Positions 25,697-33,464 of a stretch of DNA of 64,000 nt are shown piece after piece; the first letter of the stretch is position 1; every line of letters starts with the position of its first letter. The DNA is taken from NCBI GenBank assembly GCA_965230015.1, contig CBDDKF010000002.1, positions 682,001 to 746,000 on the forward strand. Reading direction: 5' to 3'. A program made the translations under genes and the position numbers. The notes under the pieces were generated by a model that did not search any database, was not told where the DNA came from, and saw nothing but the letters and a program-made list of their open reading frames with translations. Source of the stretch: JABSQH01 sp965230015 (lineage in GTDB: Bacteria; Actinomycetota; Acidimicrobiia; Acidimicrobiales; Ilumatobacteraceae).

Positions 25697-26900
25697 TGGG
25701 CTCTAGGGGTCGTTGCAACTTTCTGATTTTGGAGGTTGCTGGTGAGTGTCGGATTTAGTGACGAGGTTCGGCGTGGGGTGTTCTTGGCGTGGTTCGCCGG
25801 GGGTTCGTGTCGGCAGGTTGCTGATGAGTTCGCGATGTCGGCGATGTCGGTGTCGCGGATCGTTCATGATCCAGAGGTGAAAGCACAGGCGTTGGGTCGT
25901 CGTGGGTGTCGGTTGTCGTTGGCTGATCGAGAGGAGATCTCTCGTGGTCTTGTAGCTGGTTGGTCGTTCACAGAGATCGCCGACCATGTCGGGTTCGATA
26001 CGTCAACGATCAGTCGCGAGGTCGGAGGCCGCAACAAGCGGGCGTCGTATCGGGCTGTGGACGCGCATCGGGGCGCGCTCAGGCGTGCTCGTCGTCCCAA
26101 GCCAACCAAGTTTCAGCAGTGCCCCCAGTTGGCGGCCCAAGTCGAGCATTGGCTCGAGACTGAGCAGTGGTCACCAGAACAGATCAGTGCCAGACTGCGC
26201 ACCGAGTTCGCTGACGACGAGCAGATGCGAGTGGCCCCAGAGACGATCTATCAGGCCCTCTACGTGCATGGCCGTGGTGGGCTTCGCAAAGAACTCACGG
26301 CGCATTTGCGGACGCATCGTCGGCAGCGACGTTCCCGGGCGGCGACGGCACGCAACCGCAACAACACACCCATTGGCGACATGGTGCTGATCGCGGACCG
26401 ACCAGAAGAGATCGAACAGCGTGTCGTTCCTGGCCACTGGGAAGGCGACTTGATCATGGGCACCAACAACGGGTCCCAAGTGGCCACCTTGGTCGAGCGC
26501 ACCACTGGATTGGTCATGTTGAGCAAGCTCGACAGCAAACGCGCCGAACACGTCGCTCAACGCCTCAGCGAACTCGTGAGCACCTTGCCGGACTACCTCG
26601 TGCGATCAATCACCTGGGACCAAGGCACCGAACTCGCCGCACACCACTCATTCACGCTGGCCACCAACATCCCCGTCTACTTCTGCGACCCCCACGCACC
26701 CTGGCAACGAGGCTCCAACGAAAACACCAACGGCCTCCTGCGCCAATACCTCCCACGAGACCGCGACCTATCGAAGTTCTCCCAAGACGACCTCAACGCC
26801 ATCGCCCACAAACTCAACACCCGACCACGCAAACGCCACGACTTCCAGACACCATTAGAAGTGTTCAACCAACTCGTGTTGCACTGACCGCTGGAATCCA
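25697..26900 (+). mobile_element. Complete IS30-family insertion sequence, 1204 bp
   Basis: One transposase gene is flanked by imperfect terminal inverted repeats, TGGGCTCTAGGGGTCGTTGC at the left and TGGATTCCAGCGGTCAGTGC (reverse complement) at the right; 17 of the first 23 bases match. Direct repeats GCC (25694-25696 and 26901-26903) are the 3-bp target duplication expected for IS30. The element is visibly less GC-rich than its surroundings and uses more T-ending codons in the first half, consistent with recent arrival. It sits exactly in the loop of a terminator hairpin between convergent genes. Confidence 0.9.
25742..26887 (+). CDS. IS30-family transposase
   Basis: 381 residues from GTG 25742, which has GGAGG 6 bases upstream; a TTG at 25736 is less well placed. 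N-terminal helix-turn-helix regions (SCRQVADEFAMSAMSVSRIV and SFTEIADHVGFDTSTISREV) bind the terminal repeats. The DDE catalytic core is intact: GHWEGDLIMG (Asp), SITWDQGTEL (Asp) and RGSNENTNGLLRQY (Glu), with the IS30-typical PRKRHDFQTPLEV tail. No frameshift is seen, so the protein is probably functional. Confidence 0.93.
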   Translation: MSVGFSDEVRRGVFLAWFAGGSCRQVADEFAMSAMSVSRIVHDPEVKAQALGRRGCRLSLADREEISRGLVAGWSFTEIADHVGFDTSTISREVGGRNKRASYRAVDAHRGALRRARRPKPTKFQQCPQLAAQVEHWLETEQWSPEQISARLRTEFADDEQMRVAPETIYQALYVHGRGGLRKELTAHLRTHRRQRRSRAATARNRNNTPIGDMVLIADRPEEIEQRVVPGHWEGDLIMGTNNGSQVATLVERTTGLVMLSKLDSKRAEHVAQRLSELVSTLPDYLVRSITWDQGTELAAHHSFTLATNIPVYFCDPHAPWQRGSNENTNGLLRQYLPRDRDLSKFSQDDLNAIAHKLNTRPRKRHDFQTPLEVFNQLVLH

Positions 26901-26918
26901 GCCAGAGACGAGCGTTAC
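26901..26918. terminator. Right arm of the split terminator hairpin, plus GCC target repeat
   Basis: GCC at 26901-26903 duplicates the left target site; 26905-26918 is complementary to 25679-25692 apart from two adjacent positions. The TAA stop of the minus-strand helicase gene (26915-26917) is part of this arm, mirroring the YbaK stop in the left arm. Confidence 0.8.
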
Positions 26919-28828
26919 AGCGGGGCTGGCAGTGGCGCGTCGCTGACGAACCACAGCTCTTGGACCGCCCGGGTCATCGCCACATACAGCAGCCGAGCGC
27001 CGCGGTCCGAGCCGTCGAGCAACTCGTGCGGGTTGATCACCACCACGCCATCGAACTCGAGGCCTTTCACCGCCTCTGGGCCGAAGATCGGGACTTCGCC
27101 GTCGGCCAAGTCGTGGACGTGGTCGACGGCGCGCAAACCGTGTGCCTCCAGGGTGGCGGCGAGCGCGTCGTGGAGCTCGCCGGGGGCGACCACGCCGGTG
27201 AGCCGATGGCGGTGCTTGAGCTGAGCAATCTGGTGTCCGCTCGCAGCCACGAGTTCGTCGGTGGTGGTGACGATCGAGTGTGGCGGTTCCCCCTCGACGC
27301 GTACCGACCGACTCGGGATCGTCTCCACACCGGTCAGCGGGAGGAGCCGGTTGGCCACGTCGAGGATCGGGCCCGGCACGCGGTAGCCGATCGTCAGGTC
27401 GGCGACCGACCCGTCCGCTCCGAGATGCCCGAAGACGTCCTCCCAGCGCTGCTGTCCCGCCGGCGTCGTCGACTGGGCGAGGTCGCCGACGAGCGTTGAG
27501 GAGCCCGACGGCGACCGCCGTCCGATCACCCGCAGCGCAACGGCCGAGTGATCCTGCGCCTCGTCGACCACCACGTGCCCGTAGGTGAACGGGGTGCCGT
27601 TGAGCAACGTGTTGGCCTCGTCGACCAACAACTGGTCGGCGCGCGTCCACGCCCGCCGCTTGCCGCGCACGCCGGGGAGCAGGCGGTCGACCAGCCGAAT
27701 CGGTTTCTGCGTCGGCCAACACTTGTTCAGCGCTTGCTTCAGCGGGCCGGCTTCCGACCACCGATCCTCACCCCGACAGCGTCGCTTCAACTCCTGCTGG
27801 GCAAGCACGCGCAACCGTTCGCGGCGTTGGTTGATCGGCACCACGCCGTCCTTGGCGGTCTCGACCCACTCGGCGATGAGGTTGCGGTCGAACACGTGTG
27901 TGCGCACGCCGATCGGCACGTGAACGTCGGCGGGCGGCGGGCCGATGGCGTCGAGCGCGGCGCGCTCGAGGTCGACGAGGCGCTGCTGGTCGCCCTTCCA
28001 GCGTGCGGCGTCGGTGTCGTCGGTCGCGGTGACCTCGACGCGCGGCAGGCACAACTCGTCGACCGTGGCCTGACGGACCGACCGTTCGCCGAGGGAGGGC
28101 AACACGTTGGCGATGTAGTCGAGGAACGCCCGGTTGGGACCAACCACGAGCACGCCGTCCCGGGCCAGACGAGCACGATGTTCGAAGAGCAAGAACGCGG
28201 CGCGGTGCAGGGCGACGGCCGTCTTTCCGGTGCCGGGGCCGCCCTGCACCACGAGGGACTGGTCGATCGGCGCACGGATCACCTCGTCCTGCTCGCCCTG
28301 GATGGTGGCCACGATCTCGCGCATTTCGCCCGAGCGGGCGGCACCGATCTCGGCCAGGACCGGATCGGGAATCCCGGTAGCCACGTCGGCGGCGTCGGGG
28401 TCATCGAGGTGCTCGTCGAAGTAGGCGACGAGGTCGCCCTCGTCGAGCGTGAACCGGCGGCGCAGCGCCACACCGAGCGAGTCGACGGCGGTGGCCCGAT
28501 AGAAGGGCGCAGAGATCGGCGCCCGCCAATCGACCACCACCGGGTCGTGGGCATCGTTCTCGATGTGCCGCCGACCGATGTACCACTGTTCGACGTCGCC
28601 ACCCTCGGTCGGCTCGTCGATGCGGCCGAAGAACTCGCCTGCTCCAGGCGAGCGCAACGAGTCGAGCGCCTCCCACACCGTCATCTCGACGTACTCCGAG
28701 GTGATCTCGTCGGCGGCGCCGGCGGGGTCGACGCGCTCGAGGCGGTCGATCATCGCATCGCGGCAGGCGCGTGCGTGGGTCAGTTGTGTGCGTTCGCGCG
28801 CCAGGTCCGGAAATGCATGGTCGTCCAT
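26915..28828 (-). CDS. UvrD/HelD-like superfamily 1 helicase
   Basis: 637 residues from ATG 28828. Walker A is VVQGGPGTGKTAVALHR (about 213-229), Walker B is VVVDEAQDHS and motif VI is LLYVAMTRAVQELW. The N-terminal 150 residues contain a helical region (LARERTQLTHARACRDAMID) and PVVVDWRAPISAPFYRA, the hallmark of HelD proteins, which enter RNA polymerase and release stalled complexes using ATP. It lacks the accessory nuclease domains of RecB/AddA. Probable role: transcription recycling or drug tolerance rather than DNA unwinding (inference from family). Its terminator was interrupted by the IS element. Confidence 0.85.
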   Translation of the reverse strand: MDDHAFPDLARERTQLTHARACRDAMIDRLERVDPAGAADEITSEYVEMTVWEALDSLRSPGAGEFFGRIDEPTEGGDVEQWYIGRRHIENDAHDPVVVDWRAPISAPFYRATAVDSLGVALRRRFTLDEGDLVAYFDEHLDDPDAADVATGIPDPVLAEIGAARSGEMREIVATIQGEQDEVIRAPIDQSLVVQGGPGTGKTAVALHRAAFLLFEHRARLARDGVLVVGPNRAFLDYIANVLPSLGERSVRQATVDELCLPRVEVTATDDTDAARWKGDQQRLVDLERAALDAIGPPPADVHVPIGVRTHVFDRNLIAEWVETAKDGVVPINQRRERLRVLAQQELKRRCRGEDRWSEAGPLKQALNKCWPTQKPIRLVDRLLPGVRGKRRAWTRADQLLVDEANTLLNGTPFTYGHVVVDEAQDHSAVALRVIGRRSPSGSSTLVGDLAQSTTPAGQQRWEDVFGHLGADGSVADLTIGYRVPGPILDVANRLLPLTGVETIPSRSVRVEGEPPHSIVTTTDELVAASGHQIAQLKHRHRLTGVVAPGELHDALAATLEAHGLRAVDHVHDLADGEVPIFGPEAVKGLEFDGVVVINPHELLDGSDRGARLLYVAMTRAVQELWFVSDAPLPAPL

Positions 28829-28886
28829 CGGCCCTCCCACCGAATCGTCCGCCGGGTCGTGTACGGCGGGGCGACGACCGTAGCCG

Positions 28887-29696
28887 TCAGAGTCCGAACA
28901 CGCGCGCTGTGTTTCCGCCGAGGAACGCGGCGCGCGTCTCGTCGTCGAGGTCGAGCGCGTCAAGGTGCTCGAGACACTTGGCCCAGGTGATCATCGGGTA
29001 GTTCGTACCGAACAGCACCTTGTGCCTGCCGTGACTGCGCATGTAGGCGACCAGTTCGGGCGGGTAGCGGCGAGCGGTGTACGCGGAGGTGTCGATGTAC
29101 ACGCGCTCGTGTTTGGTGGCCACCGCGATCGCTTCCTCGGTCCACGGATAGCCGATGTGTCCGCCGACGATGGTCAGCTCTGGGAAGTCGATCGCCACCT
29201 GATCGACGTACATCGGACGCCCGTACTCCGACGGCATCAGCGGGCCGGTGTGACCGATCTGCAGACAGAACGGCACGCCGAGTTCACAGCAGGCGACATA
29301 CACCGGGTAGAACCGTCGATCGGTGGGCGGCGCCTCCCACAACCACGGCAGCACACGAATCCCGACGAATCCGAGTTCCTCGACACACCGCCGGATCTCC
29401 CGCACGGCATCCATCGGTCGAGAGATGTCGACCGAACCGACACCCACGAGCCGATCGGGGGCCTGCTCGACGAACGAGGCGACCTCGTCGTTGCTGATCA
29501 ACGTGCGGTAGGGCGCCGACCACGCACTGATGAGGGCCCGATCGACACCACCTTCGTCCATCAACGCCACCGTGAAGTCGACTGGCAGCTCCTCGGTGGG
29601 CGCCTCTTGGCCGGTCCAGCGGCGCAGCGAATCGAAGACCGGATCGGCCATGTGCCGCAGGGTCGGGTGCTGGGCCCACGCGTCGATGATCATCAC
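28887..29696 (-). CDS. Amidohydrolase-2 family protein (ACMSD-like), atypical N-terminus
   Basis: 269 residues. The TIM-barrel metal-dependent hydrolase family is recognised from FCLQIGHTGPL, ELTIVGGHIGYPW, YIDTSAYTARRYP and LFGTNYPMITW. The first strand reads MIIDAWAQHPT, where most relatives have DxHxH; the usual N-terminal HxH zinc ligands are absent, as in one known subgroup. The reaction may be decarboxylation, lactone hydrolysis or hydration. Its start is 4 bases after the stop of the upstream CmcJ-like gene, so the two form an operon. Confidence 0.8.
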   Translation of the reverse strand: MMIIDAWAQHPTLRHMADPVFDSLRRWTGQEAPTEELPVDFTVALMDEGGVDRALISAWSAPYRTLISNDEVASFVEQAPDRLVGVGSVDISRPMDAVREIRRCVEELGFVGIRVLPWLWEAPPTDRRFYPVYVACCELGVPFCLQIGHTGPLMPSEYGRPMYVDQVAIDFPELTIVGGHIGYPWTEEAIAVATKHERVYIDTSAYTARRYPPELVAYMRSHGRHKVLFGTNYPMITWAKCLEHLDALDLDDETRAAFLGGNTARVFGL

Positions 29697-29700
29697 GCGC

Positions 29701-30525
29701 TCAGTTCCACACGCAGAGGGCGCGGATCTCGACGCTCTCGCGACGTGTCTCGGCGTCGGCGACGACGTGTGGATCGCGGAACGCCGAGTGTGGGGTCCAG
29801 AAGGGCCGTCCGGTGTCGACGCATGCGCTGTCGTACGTTCGCAGCACGATCATCTCGTCGGCTTGCATGTCGGGGAACGTGTACCAGCGGTCGGGTTCGT
29901 CGACCTCCGGCGGCCGCACCGCGAAGATCTCGAAGTCGAGGCGCAAGCCGCCGTAGAACGGGATGACCTCGGCCATGAGGCGTGACCGGTCGACGCTCGT
30001 GGCGTCGCACACGGCCAGCGGCATATCGGCGTGAATCGGACCGGTATTGCGCCAGCCCTGCACCACGGCGAGGCGGCGCGCGCTCGTGATCAGATCGCGG
30101 TCGAGGCCCTGGCTGGCGAGCAGCGGGTCGAGGAACGCGCGGTAGGGGCGGTCGTCTTCGGTGACCATCGGGCCGTAGTCGTCGGTGAAGTCCGAATGCA
30201 CGAACTCGATCGGCCCGTAGTCGGCGACGGCGGCTGCTGCGGCCTCGCTTCGGGCGATGAACGGAAACACCACCGCCGCGTCGCAGCCGGTGTACGTGCG
30301 CACGAACTCCCCGAACTCGGGCCGCGCAACTCGATCGAGTTCGTGCTGATCGGCCCAGTCGTCGACCGCTGACGGCGCCTCGACGAGGTCGAAGCCGTGC
30401 CGTTCGAAGTCGCGCGGCGCAGACGACGACCGCCCGTCGAGTACGTCGCAGTCGACCGGCACCGCCTCGAGGCCGCCGTGATACCGGAACGTCGCCTGGC
30501 AGTACCGATCCCCGTTTCGTCCCAC
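29701..30525 (-). CDS. CmcJ/NvfI/AsaB-like oxygenase
   Basis: 274 residues from GTG 30525; longer in-frame versions would run through the divergent gene at 30621. Diagnostic motifs are EFVHSDFTDDYGP (about 139-151) and WRNTGPIHADMPLAVCDATS (about 184-203), which match the CmcJ/AsaB family of putative 2-oxoglutarate-dependent hydroxylases/desaturases known from cephamycin and fungal metabolite pathways. His and Asp residues in these motifs are candidate iron ligands. It is co-transcribed with the downstream amidohydrolase. A perfect 18-base palindrome lies 22 bases upstream of the start. Confidence 0.78.
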   Translation of the reverse strand: MGRNGDRYCQATFRYHGGLEAVPVDCDVLDGRSSSAPRDFERHGFDLVEAPSAVDDWADQHELDRVARPEFGEFVRTYTGCDAAVVFPFIARSEAAAAAVADYGPIEFVHSDFTDDYGPMVTEDDRPYRAFLDPLLASQGLDRDLITSARRLAVVQGWRNTGPIHADMPLAVCDATSVDRSRLMAEVIPFYGGLRLDFEIFAVRPPEVDEPDRWYTFPDMQADEMIVLRTYDSACVDTGRPFWTPHSAFRDPHVVADAETRRESVEIRALCVWN

Positions 30526-30546
30526 GAGTCGACGGTAACGGGTGAT

Positions 30547-30564
30547 GGTGGGGATATCCCCACC
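30547..30564. promoter_or_regulatory. Perfect 18-bp palindrome in a divergent promoter region
   Basis: GGTGGGGATATCCCCACC is its own reverse complement. It lies between the divergent starts at 30525 (minus) and 30621 (plus), the position of a dimeric regulator operator. The continuous symmetry without a spacer makes a protein site more likely than an RNA hairpin. No regulator gene is adjacent. Confidence 0.55.
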
Positions 30565-30620
30565 GTGGAACGCCGGGCACCGCCAATGACAACTGCGGTG
30601 GCACAGCGCACGATCGAGGT

Positions 30621-31439
30621 ATGGACTCCCCGACCACCACCCAGCTCGCTCCGCCCGCCGACTCGCCTCCACTTCCGCCGCCCCCGGCACCGCCTGCGCC
30701 GTCGGCGTCACCCAGGCCCGGCCGCCGCGGGAGACACATTGCCGCACTCATCGTCGGCTGCCTCCTGCTCATTCCCGGCCTCGGCAGCCTCGCCGGCGGC
30801 ACCACCGCGCTCATCGCCCAGGGGGTCGCCACCGATGGCGACGGCTATTTCGTGGAGACGATCGACGGGATCGACGATCCCGGTGTGGCGGTCGCCTCCG
30901 ACGACCTCTGGGTGACGCTCGACGGGAAGGGTCACGACAATGATGCGCCGCGCATCCTCGAGTGGCTCGACGTCGATGTGCGCCTGCGAGTGGACGCTGC
31001 GGGCGAGCAACCGGTGTTCGCCGGCATCGCCCGCGCCTCCGACGTCGAGCGTTACCTCGACGGCGTCAGCTACGGACGCATCATCGAACTCGACGACGCC
31101 CGGGCGACCGTGGTGAGCGTTCCCGGTTCGACCGACATCGCCCCGCCTGGCGACCAGGACTTCTGGGTGGCGTCGACCACCGGCACCGGCGAGCAAGAGC
31201 TCGAGTGGGACGTGCGCAGCGGCCGATGGGCCGTCGTGGTGATGAACGCCGACGGCTCGGCCGGCATCGACGTCGACGTGGACGCCGGCGTCCGCTCCGG
31301 GGCGATCACGCCGGTGGCCATCACGCTGCTCGTCGGCGGAGTGCTGGCCACCGCTGGAGCCGTGTTCCTGATCGTGTTCGGAGCACGCGGAGATCGCCGC
31401 CGAACGCCTACCGTGCCTGCATCCGACTCGCCTTCCTGA
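30621..31439 (+). CDS. Hypothetical protein with two TM helices and an external domain
   Basis: 272 residues. The N-terminal 38 residues are mostly Pro, Ala and Ser (cytoplasmic), then TM1 (ALIVGCLLLIPGLGSLAGG, about 42-60), an acidic extracytoplasmic domain (about 70-225) rich in beta-like segments (ARILEW-type region; WDVRSGRWAVVVMNADGS) and TM2 (AITLLVGGVLATAGAVFLIV, about 233-252). The layout resembles other actinobacterial membrane-tethered beta-sandwich proteins of unknown function. Its end overlaps the proposed start of the methyltransferase gene by 19 bases, suggesting co-transcription. Confidence 0.7.
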   Translation: MDSPTTTQLAPPADSPPLPPPPAPPAPSASPRPGRRGRHIAALIVGCLLLIPGLGSLAGGTTALIAQGVATDGDGYFVETIDGIDDPGVAVASDDLWVTLDGKGHDNDAPRILEWLDVDVRLRVDAAGEQPVFAGIARASDVERYLDGVSYGRIIELDDARATVVSVPGSTDIAPPGDQDFWVASTTGTGEQELEWDVRSGRWAVVVMNADGSAGIDVDVDAGVRSGAITPVAITLLVGGVLATAGAVFLIVFGARGDRRRTPTVPASDSPS

Positions 31440-32413
31440 CCTCCGATTCAGCCAACCGGGTCTACGCCCGCTCGGTCCCCGACCTGCTCGCCGCCGAGAT
31501 CGAGGCCGTCGGCCCCGCACTCCGGCACCCGCCGAGCGACATCACCACGATGTCGCTCGGCGGTGTCGCGTATGTGGTCGCCGACGTCACGTCGCTTCAC
31601 GACGACGACCGCGTCGTGCTGTCCAACCTCTCCACGGGGCGGGCCCTGTTCGAGCTGGACCCCGACGGTCGGCTGCGACCGATCGACATGGCCCGGACGT
31701 CGGCCGTGCCCGACGACATCATCACGATTCAGCGCTACAGCGGAAAGACGAACGAGCAGTTCACACAGCTGTTGTTCAACGTGACGGTGTGCAACTCGCT
31801 CGCCGTCGCTCGTCGCACGACCCGCCCACGCGTGCTCGATCCGGTCGCCGGACGGGGCACCACGCTGAACCGGGCCATGGTCGCCGGGTACGATGCCCTC
31901 GGCATCGAGCGTTCGGCCACCGACGTCGAGCACTACCGCACCTTCTTCACTACCTGGCTGCGCAATCACCGGATCAAGCACCGCACCGAGCGCGAACGGG
32001 TCCGCAAAGGCCCGGCGGCTGGGACCGAGCGATACTCGTGGTTCCTGCGCGACGGCCCGACCGCCACGATGATCCACGCCGAAACGAGTCAGGCCGACGT
32101 CGTCGTACCAGCGGGCAGTATCGATGCGCTGATCGGCGACCTGCCCTACGGCGTTCGACATCGCGCCACTGCGGGCGGCGAGGCCGAGCGCTCCCCCGCC
32201 GCGCTGGTCGCCGACGCACTGCCCGGGTGGCGGCGCGTGCTTCGACCGGGCGCCGCGGTCGGGCTGGCATGGAACACCAGGACGCTGCCGCGCGACGAGC
32301 TGGCGCGCATGCTGATCGACGCCGGGCTCGAACCCATCGAGTTCACTCGCAGCTTCGTCCACGAGGTCGACCGCTCGATCCTGCGCGACCTCATCGTGGC
32401 GCGCGCCTCGTAG
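31421..32413 (+). CDS. TRM11/UPF0020-like RNA or DNA methyltransferase with non-standard start
   Basis: About 330 residues. An N-terminal THUMP-like region (SVPDLLAAEIEAVGP...) precedes the methyltransferase core, with motif I as VLDPVAGRGTTLNRAM (SAM binding) and the catalytic motif IV as LIGDLPYG (NPPY-like DLPYG), then a final strand AVGLAWNTRTLP. These match TRM11-type guanine-N2 methyltransferases of tRNA or rRNA. No ATG, GTG or TTG lies near the expected N-terminus (RLAFLTSDSANRVYARS); the best placed codon is ATC at 31421. The first regular start in frame is ATG 31550, which would delete about 43 residues of the N-terminal domain. Confidence 0.7.
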   Translation: MRLAFLTSDSANRVYARSVPDLLAAEIEAVGPALRHPPSDITTMSLGGVAYVVADVTSLHDDDRVVLSNLSTGRALFELDPDGRLRPIDMARTSAVPDDIITIQRYSGKTNEQFTQLLFNVTVCNSLAVARRTTRPRVLDPVAGRGTTLNRAMVAGYDALGIERSATDVEHYRTFFTTWLRNHRIKHRTERERVRKGPAAGTERYSWFLRDGPTATMIHAETSQADVVVPAGSIDALIGDLPYGVRHRATAGGEAERSPAALVADALPGWRRVLRPGAAVGLAWNTRTLPRDELARMLIDAGLEPIEFTRSFVHEVDRSILRDLIVARAS

Positions 32414-32444
32414 CGACCCTGCGGACGGGTGGCATGCTCGCGCG

Positions 32445-33431
32445 ATGGCCAGCCACCGCACGTTCGCCGAGCAGGCGCTGCACTACTTCATCCGCGATCA
32501 TCAGGGCGCCCCGCCCGCTCAGGTCGATCACCCGGCGGCGTGGACGGGCCCCGCTTTGGCAGCAGACGCCGACCGATGGACGACCACGCTGACAGCCGAC
32601 GAAGTCGCCGAGCTGGAATCCGCGGCTCGTGTGGCGATCGACGCAGGCCGTCCGATGGACGACCTCGATGCCGACACCGCGCCACTCCCGCTACTCGAGG
32701 AGCGCATCGCCGAGTGGCGTGCCGAACTGCGCGACGGCCTCGGAGTCGTCGTGGTACGTGGCCTCCCCGTGCGTCGTTGGGGCACCGAGGTGGCGTCGTA
32801 CGCGTACTGGATCCTCGGCCACCACCTCGGCACACCAGGCGCTCAGAACCCAGACGGCGAGTTGCTCGGCCACGTGACCGACTACCGGGAGGCCGACCGC
32901 CCGATGGCCCGCAAGTACCGATCGGCGGGCGACATCGCCTTCCACTGCGACTCGGCCGACGTGGTCGGCTTGTTGTGCCTGCGCACTGCGAAAGAAGGCG
33001 GGCAGAGCCGCATCGCCAGCTCGGTGGAGGTGTACAACACGCTGGCCGCCGAACAGCCCGACTTGGCAGCCGAGCTCACCGAGCCCTTCGCCATCGACCG
33101 TCGCGATGAGCAAGCGCCCGGCGAACCCGGTTGGTTCGAGATCGGTCCGACCACCTGGGATGGTGCGCGGCTGCGCACGTTCTGGCACAGCGACTACATG
33201 CGCTCAGCCGAGCGCCACGATGGCGTCGAGTTCTCCGAGCAGCGCAGGGCGACCATCGACGCATTCGACGAGATCGCCGGCCGCACCGACACCCATCTCG
33301 ACATGTGGTTGGAAGAGGGCGACATTCAATTCATCTCCAACCACACCGTCGTCCACGCCCGCACCGGCTACGTCGACCACGACGATCCCGACGAGCGACG
33401 GCACCTCTTGCGTCTCTGGCTCAGCCTGTAG
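32445..33431 (+). CDS. TauD/TfdA-family dioxygenase
   Basis: 328 residues. The iron-binding HxD motif is IAFHCDSADVVGLLCL (about 162-177), the distal His is in NHTVVHARTGYVD (about 296-308) and the 2-oxoglutarate Arg in RHLLRLWLSL at the end. GLGVVVVRGLPV and TPGAQNPDGELLGHVTD are also typical. The family couples 2-oxoglutarate decarboxylation to hydroxylation of sulfonates, carnitine precursors or other small acids; the substrate here is unknown. It follows the methyltransferase gene by 31 bases on the same strand and is convergent with the amidohydrolase. Confidence 0.88.
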   Translation: MASHRTFAEQALHYFIRDHQGAPPAQVDHPAAWTGPALAADADRWTTTLTADEVAELESAARVAIDAGRPMDDLDADTAPLPLLEERIAEWRAELRDGLGVVVVRGLPVRRWGTEVASYAYWILGHHLGTPGAQNPDGELLGHVTDYREADRPMARKYRSAGDIAFHCDSADVVGLLCLRTAKEGGQSRIASSVEVYNTLAAEQPDLAAELTEPFAIDRRDEQAPGEPGWFEIGPTTWDGARLRTFWHSDYMRSAERHDGVEFSEQRRATIDAFDEIAGRTDTHLDMWLEEGDIQFISNHTVVHARTGYVDHDDPDERRHLLRLWLSL

Positions 33432-33464
33432 ACCGAGACCTGGCAGGGAGATGAGGCCTGACGA

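Noticed and set aside
25697..26900. A larger composite transposon or genomic island around the IS
   Set aside because: Only one IS copy is present, its flanks are directly repeated GCC, and the neighbouring genes have the same composition as the rest of the window.
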